From positions 2,552,001 through 2,616,000 of the forward strand of contig OY783192.1 in assembly GCA_963678675.1 (NCBI GenBank): 64,000 bases of DNA, read 5' to 3'. The DNA is from Xiphydria camelus (Eukaryota; Arthropoda; Insecta; Hymenoptera; Xiphydriidae). Shown here piece after piece: positions 32,900 to 44,554 of this stretch. Within the stretch, counting starts at the first letter, position 1; each line of letters opens with the position of its first letter. Under the pieces are notes generated by a model, which was not told the origin of the DNA, made no database searches, and worked only from the letters and a program-made list of their open reading frames with translations. The position numbers were made by a program, and so were the translations under genes.

Positions 32900-34845
32900 C
32901 CGCACAAAGCGATATCAGTAAAATCGTTGACATTATGTAACGTGACGACTGCGTGACTAACGTGATGGGGTGTCTATGAGACACAATGTTAAATCGTCAT
33001 TTTTTCAAATCCAATACACAAATTTTCCCTGCCCTGATACTTTGCAGCAATAAATCATCTAAATCGTCTAAACTACCAAGAGTCGACGTTTGCACCACCT
33101 CGAAATACCTACGATCAAACGAAAATACGAGAATCCTCCCACACCCCCTCACCACGCCACACCTACCCGGCTTTATAATCGTTCTTCTTATTATACGACG
33201 CGAATTACGTCCAACGAACCAAGAGAGCCCGCAGTCGACGAACTCGGCGAGCTCCTCCCGGTAGGTACGTACACGAGAGCGGCGTAACGCGCGGGCTTAA
33301 CCGTACGCGGCCGAGGGGCTTTCCTTTGAAACGACGTTATACACGGCCCGTCATAAATATCGTCCGGTATACCGTCGGAGCTCCTGCATATTCATTTTTA
33401 CTCTCCATACACGGTCCACCCGAAATAATGGGTGAGGATTTCACAAAAAAACGAAGGCGAATTTTTCTTCGCCCCCGCTGCCTCTCCGCCGTGGCTCGTT
33501 CCACTCTCACCTCCCTCTCGCGATGCGCGCGGCGTTGGTGGTGGCACAGCGGCGGCGCGTTTATACACACAAGCGGCGGCGCGGGAACGACGGAGCATAA
33601 CGGCGTAATGTAGGCAGGCGCGTGATGTAAAAAGTTACGACACGGTTAGGCGATCCGAGTCGTTAAGCCGCGAGTAGAACCCTCTCTCGTTCGTCGCGTG
33701 CTAGACTACGCGTTCGCCGCGCGGTAAAACGTGCGACGGCCGACGGACCCGGGTTCCCGGTACCCCGGCTAAAATAAGAAACCGCGCCGGATCGCGTCGC
33801 GTACCGCTTCGTCGGAAAATTCTGGCTCGTCGCTCGCATAGCCGGAGGCTAATTTGTGCATTTGCGCATTAATTGGCCCTTCGTCGTCGCGTACGTCGGT
33901 AGCGTGCCGTCCCGTCCGTATAATTGTTGTTCCGGAAGAGACGGAAGGAACGGGTCTCTCGCGCGCATTTGCGCGACAGTCGCGGATAATTACGTTTCTC
34001 TATTTATTAATTTGTGAGCCGGAGTCACGTCCTCTCTGCAATCCTCCCTCTATCTTTCTATGGCCCTCCGTCCCGCTCCTCGCTCCACCCCCCCCCCCTC
34101 CCCCTTAGACACTTCCTAGCGCGCTTTCTCCTGTCTTAATTAATAATGAAACTCTTATTCGCTCTCATAACTCGGCAACCGGAATAGATCGACGCAGAGC
34201 GGGTTCATGTTAATTAAATCGGAAGAAGGATCTTGAATTTAATTAAGAAAGGAAGCTGCATCACGACTCTACAATACAGAACCGACGACGCGACGTCTCC
34301 GCGTAAATGTTGCGCGATTGGCGTCACGCGAAAATACATTCCGACGAGAAGCAGATCTCCGGAGGACGAGCGGACGCGGATTCGCGGTGGCGATTCGTCT
34401 CGACTGCAGCCTAACGCGAGTCCGGCTTGCACGGTAGGCTGGCGTCGCGTTTTCTATGCCCACATGCGAGAACTAGAACGCGTAACATTTTAATAAATGT
34501 AATTACCTGCCCGGCGTAATTTACCCCGGCGGGCTCTCCGTCTTAAAAATAATCCGCAGATGTTCTTCGCATCGAGGGCAAACCGCCGCGAAGGTGCACC
34601 TACGGCGCGCGTGCGCGCACTCCGCTTATAAATAACGTAATTAGTCTTCCTCCTCTACCCGGCGTTTTTAATTAAATCCGAAAGCAGACCGAAACGTTCG
34701 CGCCCGAACGATCGCGCGAATAACAATTTCATCGCCCACGCCGCGCGTTTCCGGCGCCGCTACCGCGACGGCGTCCATGTCGGCGCTATACGTAGGTGGT
34801 TATGTTATTGCACGGAACGCGGGAGACCGCGTGCACAATTGCCTC

Positions 34846-34884
<39 letters not shown>

Positions 34885-35318
34885 CCGTCGGCTTCTAATT
34901 CCCTCTCTTGGTTGGCACTGTCTCTGCCTTTCCTCCCGCGCGAATGGACTGTGCTTTCAATACGTTCGACGTGGTCGCGGAAGTGGGAGGACCGGATGGC
35001 GCGCGTGCGATAATTGAAGGGGAAGATGTTTGGTGGTAGCGTGAGTCTTTACCGGAGACGAGAAGAGGGTGACAGTTTGAATTCAGGGTTCTTCAATGAT
35101 CCCACGCGATAAGGAGTGTCAGTGTCACGATGCGAGTTGTACAGGGGAGCTTCCAAAATATAAATTGAAATACAGGAAGGATTTGTGTTGATTTATTGCG
35201 AGATACAGCACGTGGAGAACTTTTCGCTCGTTCAATGAAACATCTTCCACCATCTCTCGTATGGGGGTCCATTGGCTTGCTCGCCATTCGAGTAATATAG
35301 CTCTCATCAATGGCAATA
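32900..35318. other. CpG-rich DNA with microsatellites
   Basis: Holds a C-rich run (about 34088-34106) and (TC)17 at 34849-34882. Frames are Arg/Ser-rich and low-complexity. Nothing else recognised. Confidence 0.5.
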
Positions 35319-35681
35319 GCGGAAAAGTTTTATATATTTTGTATACGATCCATGTGTGGATTTGGTCACATATGGGTCATATACGATTTTCCTATTAACC
35401 ATATACACACTGAAAAAAGTATTTAACTAATCGAGCTATATTTCTGGCTGCCTCAGACACAACTAGGAAAATATTGCTAGCGTAGCAAGAATTCTTGCTA
35501 TTGCGAAGAAAATTATCACTGCAATTACTATAATTTTCTAGTTGTGGCCAAATTTTTTTGAGTGCACACTAAGTACACACACATATAGATTATACAAACA
35601 TTCAAAAATCTATATATAGTCCTTACATGGTTATATAATCCACATATGGACTACATACAAAATATACAGAACTTTCCCGCC
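35319..35681. mobile_element. MITE family K, copy 3, interrupted by J
   Basis: Left end GCGGAAAAGTTTTATATATT and right end CAGAACTTTCCCGCCTGG. The K halves (CATGTGTGGATTTGGTCAC and ATATATAGTCCTTACATGG) are separated by J at 35408-35564. Outside J the sequence matches 23848-24096 in order. Confidence 0.8.
35408..35564. mobile_element. MITE family J, copy 2 (nested in K)
   Basis: 157 bp, CACTGAAAAAAGTATTTAAC to AAATTTTTTTGAGTG, CA on each side. It shares TATATTTCTGGCTGCCTC, GCAAGAATTCTTGCTATTGC and TTTCTAGTTGTGGCC with copy 1; the main difference is a short deletion. Confidence 0.9.
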
Positions 35682-38274
35682 TGGGACCGCTTATTGTCAG
35701 AGCACCGTCTATAGTCTATCATGATCCCTTCGCGAGTTTAACGCGCCGATGCGAGAGGATAAACTTTGCCAGACTCCCACGCAGGAAGTGAGACGAGCCG
35801 AAGCCGACGAGACTTCGCATATACCTAGCGAGTCTGCTCCCACCGCGACAAGAAGAGGAACCGAGAGGAGCGCACCCAGCGTTAGGTGCGGTATACGAGC
35901 GGCTCCGCCGAGCGAAGGAGCAGAAGCCCATGGATTACGAGCTTCTCCGCGGTTCGAAGAGCATCGGAGTCGTCGTGAAAGGAGAAGTAAGGAAGAGGTG
36001 GGTGTAGGAAGGAAGTAAAGGGGAACGGATCTCTCGCGCGCGCTTCGCTACCGTTGCGCTGTGGTTCGCAGGTGGGTTGAGTCGGCGCTTTCCGCGAGCG
36101 GCCAAAGCGAACGAGACGTACGAAGCACGCGAAGCAACTAGGAGGGGCCGTTTGATGAGCTTTTACGAGACTATAACTGTAACACCAGCTGCCTCTGCAG
36201 TGCCGGTGCTCGCTGCAGGGTTGGATGGGTATGTATCCATTCTCCGACCACCGCCCACCGTCGGTTCACCTGTTTCGCGGCTTTACCACTGTGTATTCCC
36301 GCAGGTTTTATCAAACGCGCGAGAGCGAGACCATTAAACCCATTTCGTTCGTCATTTCCGTGGACGAAATGGCGCGCGACCCGTGGAGTTTTGGATACGT
36401 GCCTTTTTTTTACGCGAAAAATCGTTCGAACTACTCCTGGTTCGCGGATATATGCGAGTATTGTACGAGATTATACGCTAATGATCGACAGTATTTTCGA
36501 GCGAGCACGAATACCGGGTTCGAGAGGGATATTCATGATGAAACGAGAGAGAGGGAGAGAGAGGAAAGAGTGGAGTGAGCGGGGGATGAGACTCGACGCG
36601 AGAGGACGAAATTGCGGCCGGGCTGCTGCCCGCGATTTGCGGTAGCGACCACGAATTAACGGCGGCGACCGTTCTTTCTGGCCGAGCTGGCGAGTCGCGC
36701 AAAAGTACCTCGACTCCGATACGGATAAATCGCATGGCGATCTACCAGCGCTAACATTTCACGACGAGAAACTTCCCAGGAAGGATTAAAGGTCATATCG
36801 TACGGTCATCTATACGTCACCGTGTTCCAAAACCTCGATCATAGCGAGGATTTAATGAATTAACCGTCGATTAACAGATCAACACGTGTAACGATTAATT
36901 ATCGAGTCGCCTGCGAGAGAGCTTTGCTTTTCAGTCTCCACGAAGATTGAGCCCCACTACATCCCCCATTTATTCGAGCAAAATCGAGCGGAATGAAGAA
37001 ACACCGTCGAGGACTTCCTCGGCGCGCACGGGAGAGGGGAAGAAGTTTAGGTAAGGTGCATTACAAGCGTGAAGACGTCGGGGGTGAAAGGTGTGGCCCG
37101 ATGATCAGAGCAAGAACAAGCAGCGATTCCCGCGTCTATCCTCCCTTCTTCTCTCTCTCTCTCCCTCTTTCTCTACATTTTTCCTGTCCCTCTCACTCTT
37201 TTTAGTTAGAACCGGTAGCCACGCGGTGGTCGTTGATGTTATTGTCGTCGTCGCTGATGTGTTGTCCCACGAGGGAACCAAAACACAGGCTCGCGGAGAG
37301 GGGTGTACGTGTATACCGGTAAGAAAGCGTGCGAGGGAGAGAAAAGTCCAGGACCTCCGCCGCGCGCTCCCTCCATCGGGCTTCTGACTTTTCTTGCTTT
37401 GCTTGCTCGAGTTAATAGTTTGCGTTTTTTGCCCAATCACGGTGCGGGTGGCGGGCCAATCACACCGGGCGCGGCTGTACCAGCTACCAACTCCGCAGCC
37501 GCCTACTGTCTCTCTTATCCCCCCTCCGCTCTTCTCCTTCTCGCTTCCTCTCCTTCCCTCTCGACGGACGGTCGGGCGATCTAAACGTTATGGGAACGTG
37601 AACGCGGCCAGGGGTCCTACCGCGTGCCAGAATGAAAAATCACATGGCTGATGAACGAGTTCGAGGGAGGAGAGAAAGAGAGAAAGGAAGGGAGTGAAAA
37701 AAAAAGGTGGGCGGCGAGGGGTGGAAGGTGCTAGCCGGCGCGGAGGGTGAGAGGGGGAGAGAGCCCGCCGCGATAGACTAGGTTGTAAGCCGCAAGGTTT
37801 ACTTTAGGGATCCCATGATTCCTCCGCAAGGACGACATGGTTTAATGGTTCGCCTGAGAAAGCCGCCGCGGGAGGCTCCTGCGATTGTCCTCCGCCGCCT
37901 CCTCCTCCTCCTCCTTCTTCTTCTGCTTCTCCTTCTTTCCTCCGGCCTCTCTCAACGGACCCTCCGCTGATGAGTTTATATATATGGCTTCCGAGGAATT
38001 TGATACACACCGACAGTTGCGTGTCGGAGGGAAGAAAATAAACTCTTTTTTTTTCAGGGGAAGATTCGGGAGAGGGAACGAGAGGAGACGAGAGCGTCTC
38101 TGTCCACGGGGCTTCCCACTTCATGCCGACCGTGTCAAAAGTATATGCCTCTATTTGGAAAGTACAGAATCGATTCGCGAGGTGAAAAAGCTTCGAATTT
38201 CATTCGTTTGGAAAATACTTCAAACATGGAAAAATCGATATGATACATTTTCTTGTGATTGCGATAAAACAGAT
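35682..38274. other. CpG-rich DNA with trinucleotide tract
   Basis: A (CTC)n/(CTT)n tract runs at about 37890-37935, and GA-rich stretches occur at about 36540-36575 and 37660-37705. The 154-codon frame at 37885-38349 begins in the trinucleotide tract and ends in the next inverted repeat. No gene is supported. Confidence 0.4.
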
Positions 38275-38432
38275 ATACATAAGGATTTTCGGATTTTTCT
38301 ATTTACTACGCTGAAAAACTATTTTTCCTTAGAAACTGGTAAATTGTAATATAAACTATCGCGGTTTAATGTTTTCGAAAGAAACGTTATTCTACCGCGC
38401 TTTTTTTAAACATTCGGAAATCCTTATGTGTA
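38275..38432. mobile_element. possible small foldback element
   Basis: ACATAAGGATTTTCGG at the left is mirrored by CGGAAATCCTTATGTGTA at the right, about 155 bp apart, in AT-rich sequence. TA dinucleotides lie at the ends. No second copy in the window, so the identification rests on the inverted ends alone. Confidence 0.5.
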
Positions 38433-40619
38433 CCTTTTTTATCGTAAACACATACCTACTAAAATTTACTATACCAGTCTTTTCTAAACGCGCTTCGTTG
38501 CACGCCTTTTTTTAATTTTTAACGACAGAATCAATTCTCACCCGCAAGTTCCTTCGAGAAATATGTAGACGCGATTGATACAAAGCGGGGAAAAAATATG
38601 AAAAACTCGTGACACAGAAAATGTGAAAAGCTATTGCAACTTCGATAAAGTTAGGACTACAGTTGTTGACAGGATCGAAGCGTATAGGTCCATCGATGGG
38701 CCTCAACGGAGATAGAGGAGCGGAGCTGGGTCAAAACTTTTCACTTTCGACGAGCCCCGCGTTCGTGCTACTGCAAAATTCACGAATAAAAGAGCGCCGA
38801 AGTCGATCGGCGAACAGCCGCCCGCTGTCGGAAAATAGCGAACTTTTTAATTAACGTCGTTATATCGACGGTGCCCCGAGAAAGGTAAAGAAGGAGAAGA
38901 CGATCTATTCACATTTTAATAGGTTCGGAGCGCGAGTAGATAATCGCCGACCCTTAGCCGGCGAGAAAAAGAAACGAAATCGAGGAGAGGCGGAATCCGG
39001 AGGAGAGAGCACGATTTTTCCACCTTCAGCCCGCGAGCCAATTATTTCACGCGTTAAGGGGTTTCCACGGCGATAACGGCTCCGCGTTCCTTCGCCTTGC
39101 GCTCCCCGCTCGCCCGGCGAACCGTTTCCACCGCGCGATCGGCGTTTGTATTTCTACTTCCGTCGCGCTACGATGCACCGGAAGTTCATTGTCTCCCGCA
39201 GCAGGTAGCGCGGCGGCCGGCTCGATATGCCCCGGGTTCGTCCGCGCTTCCGTCGGACCGATATTTATACACCCATCTATACCCGCTATAGCCGCGTCCG
39301 CAGTTCTTAATCGGCGAGCGAAGCCGAATAAAAAAAGACCCACCCTCAGATACGAACGCAATAATCCGATCGTCTGCACTTTCCGTTGCGCCGGTTCGCT
39401 CGGACGGAAATCCGTTCGAATCGCTTTTATGCGAATCGAGAATTATACTCCGGCGCTCCCCCGGTCGCTCTCGACGCTCGGTGCCCCGACGTATCGCTCG
39501 CAATTTTCCCCGCGCCATGAAACGGCAGCGGTGTGTCGCGGTTAGAAATTGGCCCATCGGTCCACTTTATTTCCATCATTCTCGGAGTTCGATAGCGTCG
39601 TCCGCGGAATTGAATCGTTCGGATGGGAGCAGAGCGTGCACGCCGCGCCTCGAGGAGGCCGGATCGCGGTAGGAGCGCTTCCCGAGCGAGGTAGAGCGCG
39701 AGGAAACTCGGCGAAAGAGTCGCGATTCGAACCAATATTTTCGCAAACTTTCTCGCGCTTTCGCGTCGTCCGCGGAGGAAAAAGTACGCAGAACGACGAC
39801 GCGGGGGCATTCGCTATCCCCGGCGAGTGGACAGGTAATAACGTTCTTACCGCGGTGAGGAATGATTGGCAATCAAAGTTGGGTATTACTGGTAGGTAGT
39901 GGAAATCTACCGAGAGTGCACTGCGGAAAAGAGTCGCCGCTGGAAGGGTGTACTGGAAATGAGAGGAATGGAGAGGGAGAGAGAGAGAGAGAGAGAGAGA
40001 GACGAGAAAGAGCTCGAAAGGTCTCCAAGGGAGAATCGTTAACGCGCGTCCGTCCGGTTCCCCCCCTTTTCCACTCGTCCCACGTGGATCGCCGAGCTTC
40101 CACGACTCCTCTGTCGGTTCAGTATCGCTCGCGACGGAAAGCAACGGTCTTCACGAGAGAGAGAGAGAGCTTCATTTTCCGCCTGTTACTGTCGAACGGA
40201 TCGCCGGAGAAAACCGCATTTCCACGGCAAATGACGTCGACGTCGGAAGTTCTTATAAAATGTCGTCGCACCGGCAGTCCTCGCGCGCGGTACAGTACCC
40301 GAGGGAGGTCGCGACTTGTCGACTTCTCAGAGATCCGAGGAAGAGGGTCTTTAATCCGCTCACGGGCATTTCGCGGTTACGAGCGCTACCGGCTTCGTTT
40401 AAAATACGTGTACAGCGGGAAATTCATGCGCCATTGCTGGCGGATTTTGTAGTGCGCGCGAAAGTATTTTCAGAGAATTGATCATATCGTAGTGGACTAT
40501 CTTTTTCAACGTATCGGTATTTTCTAGTCACCCAAAAAAGTACTATTTTCCTTACTCTACAAAACTGACAGTTCTATAAGATATGCTCAAAATATTGTGC
40601 AACAATAATTCCCCGACAC
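38433..40619. other. CpG-rich DNA with a (GA)13 microsatellite
   Basis: (GA)13 at 39977-40002. Four overlapping frames of 116-200 codons occur on both strands between 39189 and 40452. This shows that stop codons are simply scarce in this composition, so no gene is called. The stretch 40550-40619 may belong to the following F element. Confidence 0.45.
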
Positions 40620-41235
40620 AATTTTCTACAAAGAAAGAAAAAAGTAAATAAGAAATTCGGTTTTCTCACACATTTTTTTTACCGCAGATTCGAAAAATTT
40701 AGACAAAATTGTTTATCCCGTATTTTTTCATTTTTCATTTCGGCCTTATTTGAGCTGGAAAACGACATTTGCAAATGTAGCTACATCTCATCGTGTTATA
40801 AATCTCTCTCCTGCACTTGTTGCATGGCACAAGAGTGCGCCTCTCTTGCGTTTCGATGACGTCGTAAAATTGAAGAGAGAAATGCATTTATATTTATTAT
40901 AACTGCGAATAATTATTTTTTCGGACATTTTCTTCATCGCGTGATATTAAACATATTTAATATCACTACGAGGTTTAATACGGCGAACCTCACGGTGTAA
41001 TTGCTTCAACACCATGAGACCGTAGGACAAATACTTTGAATTGAGGCAACCAATTTGAAGTAGAAAAAAGTGATATCTACCTGAAATAATCACACCGTGA
41101 GGTTCGCCGTATTCAACCCCACTGACAGTTGAATGAAGCAAATTTCTTTTTCAGTGTATATAGGTTATATATATACAGATTACAAATTGAATTTAAAAAT
41201 AAGAATATTTTTATGGGAAGACCGAATTCGCAAGG
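40620..41235. mobile_element. MITE family F, copy 2 (ends decayed), interrupted by D
   Basis: Aligns with the interior of 7262-7831: AAATTCGGTTTT, CGCAGATTCGAAAAATT, CGGCCTTATTTGAGCTGGAA, TTTTTTCGGACATTTTCTT, then after D, GATTACAAATTGAATTTAAA. The CACTGAG termini are not recognisable, so the boundaries are where similarity fades. Confidence 0.7.
40955..41156. mobile_element. MITE family D, copy 3 (nested in F, left end rearranged)
   Basis: The right arm is intact: GAGGTTCGCCGTATTCAACC to CTTTTTCAGTG, followed by TA. The left arm keeps AATACGGCGAACCTCACGG but its terminus is replaced by a palindromic junction (GTGATATTAAA…TTTAATATCAC). F sequence resumes after the right end. Confidence 0.75.
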
Positions 41236-42537
41236 GAGACCAACGATGACACCCCGGCATGGGATGTCTACACACATCCCGCAGTGGAGAGGAGCGTGGA
41301 GAAGAGAAGTTGGCGAGCTGAGAGGCGCAGGGGAGGGGATAGGAGGAATTCGCGAAGGGGAAAGTGACCGCGCGCGCGGAGGAGAGCACCCCGGGCGGAG
41401 AGAAAGAGAGAAAGATGCGAGCAGAGAGAGAGAAAGAGGTACATGTGGACCGCGGATGGCGAGAGAGCGAAAGAGAAGGCGAGAAGAAGACAGGAACGGT
41501 AGAGGAGGAGAGAAGGAATTCGCGACCTTGCCGCGGTAGAGACGAGGCCGTCGAGGTTGCGATCGCAGCGAAGATCGAGGTGATTATGGGAACACCGGCT
41601 CCGAGACATCAGAGAGACCGCTTTCTGCGATGACGGAGCGATCTCCGCGAAATAATCACCCTCTGGCCTGCCCGGCTCGACCCCCCTCCCCGCCCCGCGA
41701 GAACCCGGTTACTCATCGCGCTCGCGATATAATATATCTCGGGCGACCGATTAATCACGAAGGACGCGGCGTCGGAGGGGGGATAGAGAAGCGGCGAATG
41801 GAACGCCAAATCCGACTTTAAGTATAAGCGTCTCGGCGCGACGAGTTCGCGTGCGACGGAAAGGGGATTGCCGAGCGCGGAATCGTATAACGCGATCCTC
41901 CGCGCGCGCGCGCGTTGATCCTCGATCCGTCGGATCGCGGAGCAGACGTATCGTATTTGAATGCGAAGGCGATAACGGGATTACCAGATCCGCTTTTCCT
42001 CTCTCCATACCCATACTCTCTCGCGGGAAAGCTTCTCTTCTCTTTTCCCGCGCGATCCTCGCTATTTTTCTCTCGCCCCGATGCGCGCTCCTCTCGCGCG
42101 AACGAAAGTGCTCGGAGCAGCGTCGCTGCGGAGGAACGTGTTTCGCGCGGGCGATCGATCCCGCATTCCGCGCGATAAGAGGCGTATATCTATCGATATA
42201 TCCGCAACGCCTCCCGTTTATACCTGAGCGGAGGTAAATCAGAACGATATATAGAAATCTCTCTCGGGGAGGAATGAGACTCGGGAAGGCGGCTGATACG
42301 GAATCGTTGCGGATTGTAAAAAGTCGCGAGCGTGCGATCGGTGCCTGGTTGCGCGTTGTACGCGTGCTTTAGCCTAGTCCCGTAATTATTGGGCTAGTTA
42401 GGGTCGCGAGGTAACATCGAGATGCCACGCGTAGACTGAGAGCAATTTTACAGGTTGCACGGCAATGCTAGTAGTTTATTAATATAAGAATAATTTCTAG
42501 TTACCTTACATACCCTTATACAGGACAGCATGAGTTT
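41236..42537. other. purine-rich then CpG-rich DNA
   Basis: Strongly GA-rich at about 41280-41560, giving Arg/Glu-rich frames on one strand and Ser/Leu-rich frames on the other. An alternating CG run lies at about 41898-41916. Nothing else recognised. Confidence 0.4.
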
Positions 42538-42794
42538 GTATATGTCGCAGGCAAATAGTAACTTTTTAGACAGATAGTATTTGCCTAGGCAAATAGCTTC
42601 TGTGGCTTCGCTCGCTCCGCCGATTCTAACCTAACCTAACCTAACGTAACACATTGAAATATAAATAAATTAGATTTGGTAAGGTTAGATTAGGTTAAGT
42701 TAGGTTAGAATCGGCGAAGCGGGCGAAGCCACAAAAGCTATTTGCCTAGGCAAATACTACCTGCCTAAAGTTACTATTAGCCTACGACATATAT
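42538..42794. mobile_element. foldback element P with telomere-like CCTAA repeats
   Basis: 257 bp with arms of about 110 bp: GTATATGTCGCAGGCAAATA at the left, and a right arm that reads GTATATATGTCGTAGGCTAA in reverse complement. The arms contain TTTGCCTAGGCAAATAGCTT, GTGGCTTCGC and GCCGATTCTAACC. Towards the centre the left arm carries (CCTAA)3 at 42629-42645 and the right arm degenerate TTAGG copies at about 42690-42715. No coding capacity. Confidence 0.85.
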
Positions 42795-43218
42795 ACTCTG
42801 CATTCGTTATCACGCTGTCGAAGTATTTTCGATTATCATAGTTCTAATCGAACAAATCAGTTTGGATTAAGTCATAGTGGATGCGTTTCTTTCACCCCCA
42901 CTAATTAATTCAATAAACGGATAAAAAAAACCGGTAAGAGTATAAGCTGACGTCGCATATACGCCCTCAAAGAAAGTAGGACACGCGATATCGCATCCTT
43001 TCTGAAACGAAGCGAATATTCATAGAATGCTGTACAATAATCGCACGATGACAGAGGCGAAGCGGCGCCTGTGTCCTTCGCAAGGCGACTCGCTTCACAG
43101 AACCTCGGGCACCTTTCAAAGATATTCGATATACAAAGTCGTGCACCCCATCGCGCGTGCCGTCGATTCTCCTTTATCCCCCTCTACGTCATGTAAGTAT
43201 GTACAGGTCCGATATATA
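42795..43218. other. unique DNA, nothing recognised
   Basis: No repeat ends. An 83-codon plus frame (43027-43278) runs into element Q, so it is not treated as a gene. Confidence 0.4.
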
Positions 43219-43765
43219 CACGGTGTCCCAGAAATGGCGGACTTGGAGCACGTGACGGTATTCTTCATGAAAAATTAAGCATTGAATATGCAATTCAAAT
43301 TGTCCTGTGACCTGCATGCATAGAAGCAAGATGTACTTGTACAATCGCAGTGCGGTATCAGTAGAAAACGTCGCCGGTGGTCAGTCAACCTTCGAACGAC
43401 AGCGTCGGGAATTGAAGCTGGTAACATTCGACTATCAGTCATTTGACGATTCGGTTGATATTTTTCATCTTGTAGTTAAATAACTGAGCGGTCGAATATC
43501 ACCATTATTTGTTCGCGACGCGCTCTCTCTCTTTCCCTCTCCCTTCTCCCTCTAACCCTCCCTTCCCCTGCCCCTCTCTCGAAGAAGAAGGAGGACTAAT
43601 TTATGAGCGGCGCTTTTGATTGATATTGCACTGCGGTTGCATGATTTCTTCTTTCTGCGTAAAACCTGCTGGGCGCAGGACAATTTGAATTGCACATCGA
43701 GGTCTAATTTTGTATAAAGAATAATTTCACGTACACTTCATATCCGAAATTTCTGGGATACCGTG
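43219..43765. mobile_element. MITE Q with ~170-bp terminal inverted repeats
   Basis: 547 bp between TA dinucleotides. Termini CACGGTGTCCCAGAAAT and ATTTCTGGGATACCGTG. Matching blocks continue inward (GTGCAATTCAAATTGTCCTG on both sides, then CGCAGTGC and CAATATCA / GGTATCAG), at roughly two-thirds identity. The centre contains a pyrimidine-rich tract at about 43520-43582. No transposase. TA flanks suggest a Tc1/mariner-type origin. Single copy here. Confidence 0.8.
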
Positions 43766-43767
43766 TA

Positions 43768-44262
43768 TATAGGTGTAGGTGCATATACATATATCTTCCG
43801 TCCTATGGCTTTCCACCGCCTCTACACGATCCCGTCGGCGCTCTTCGAGCTCGTCTCTCACATCGATCAATTTCAAAAGCGCTTATCGCGCGATGTATCG
43901 CTTTCGCGCGTACCTTAAATTCTTCGGAGTCTCCTCGACAGGGATATAGTAACCGCGGTCATCGTTGTTTTAATTAAAGCAACATCCGCGTTCCCGTTCC
44001 CGGTGTCTCTTTGGGAATCTCGATCGTACCAGCTGGTGCTTCTGCTTCTTCTTCCGCGTAGCTACCATGTATGTACTTCGGATTAAATACTTCCCGGGAA
44101 AAATGTAACGATAAGTTCAATAACGAGTCGGTGTATAACTGGATGATTTCTAGATACAGGCGATACTTTTCTCTATTTACATAAAGTCTCTTCTGCAACG
44201 ATAGTGCAATGCCGAGGCAAGGCCGGTGACCACCTTAATACATCGTGAAATTCAATATCCGC
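43768..44262. other. unique DNA, nothing recognised
   Basis: Short frames only, with no repeat ends. Confidence 0.4.
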
Positions 44263-44264
44263 TA

Positions 44265-44552
44265 CGCTGAGGGAAATAATTGCTGGTGTCAAAAAAAAAT
44301 CACTCTTTAATCAAAAATATGATATAACTCCAGAGTCAAATTATGGTTTTCTTCGTGCAAGAAAATATTCGATAGGTTTGAGTAATTGTTCTTGTCGCGC
44401 GGAAGAATTTCTCATCCCAACGAAAGTACATATATTCGACCAAGAATATATATTTTTCGACCAAGAATCTGTATTCTTAAAAATTTGTAAGATCGTACAT
44501 TCATGGCTTAAAGAATATTGTTTTGACGCCAGCAATTGTTTCTCTCTCAGTG
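44265..44552. mobile_element. MITE family A, copy 3
   Basis: 288 bp with TA on both sides (44263-44264 and 44553-44554). The left end is CGCTGAGGGAAATAATTGC and the right end GCAATTGTTTCTCTCTCAGTG. ATTATGGTTTTCTTCG and the doubled GACCAAGAAT(A/C)T palindromes match the other copies. This copy gives the clearest target duplication for the family. Confidence 0.9.
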
Positions 44553-44554
44553 TA

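Noticed and set aside
39189..40452. Cluster of 116-200-codon frames on both strands
   Set aside because: Mutually overlapping frames in opposite directions indicate scarce stop codons in CpG-rich DNA, not genes. One includes a (GA)13 microsatellite.
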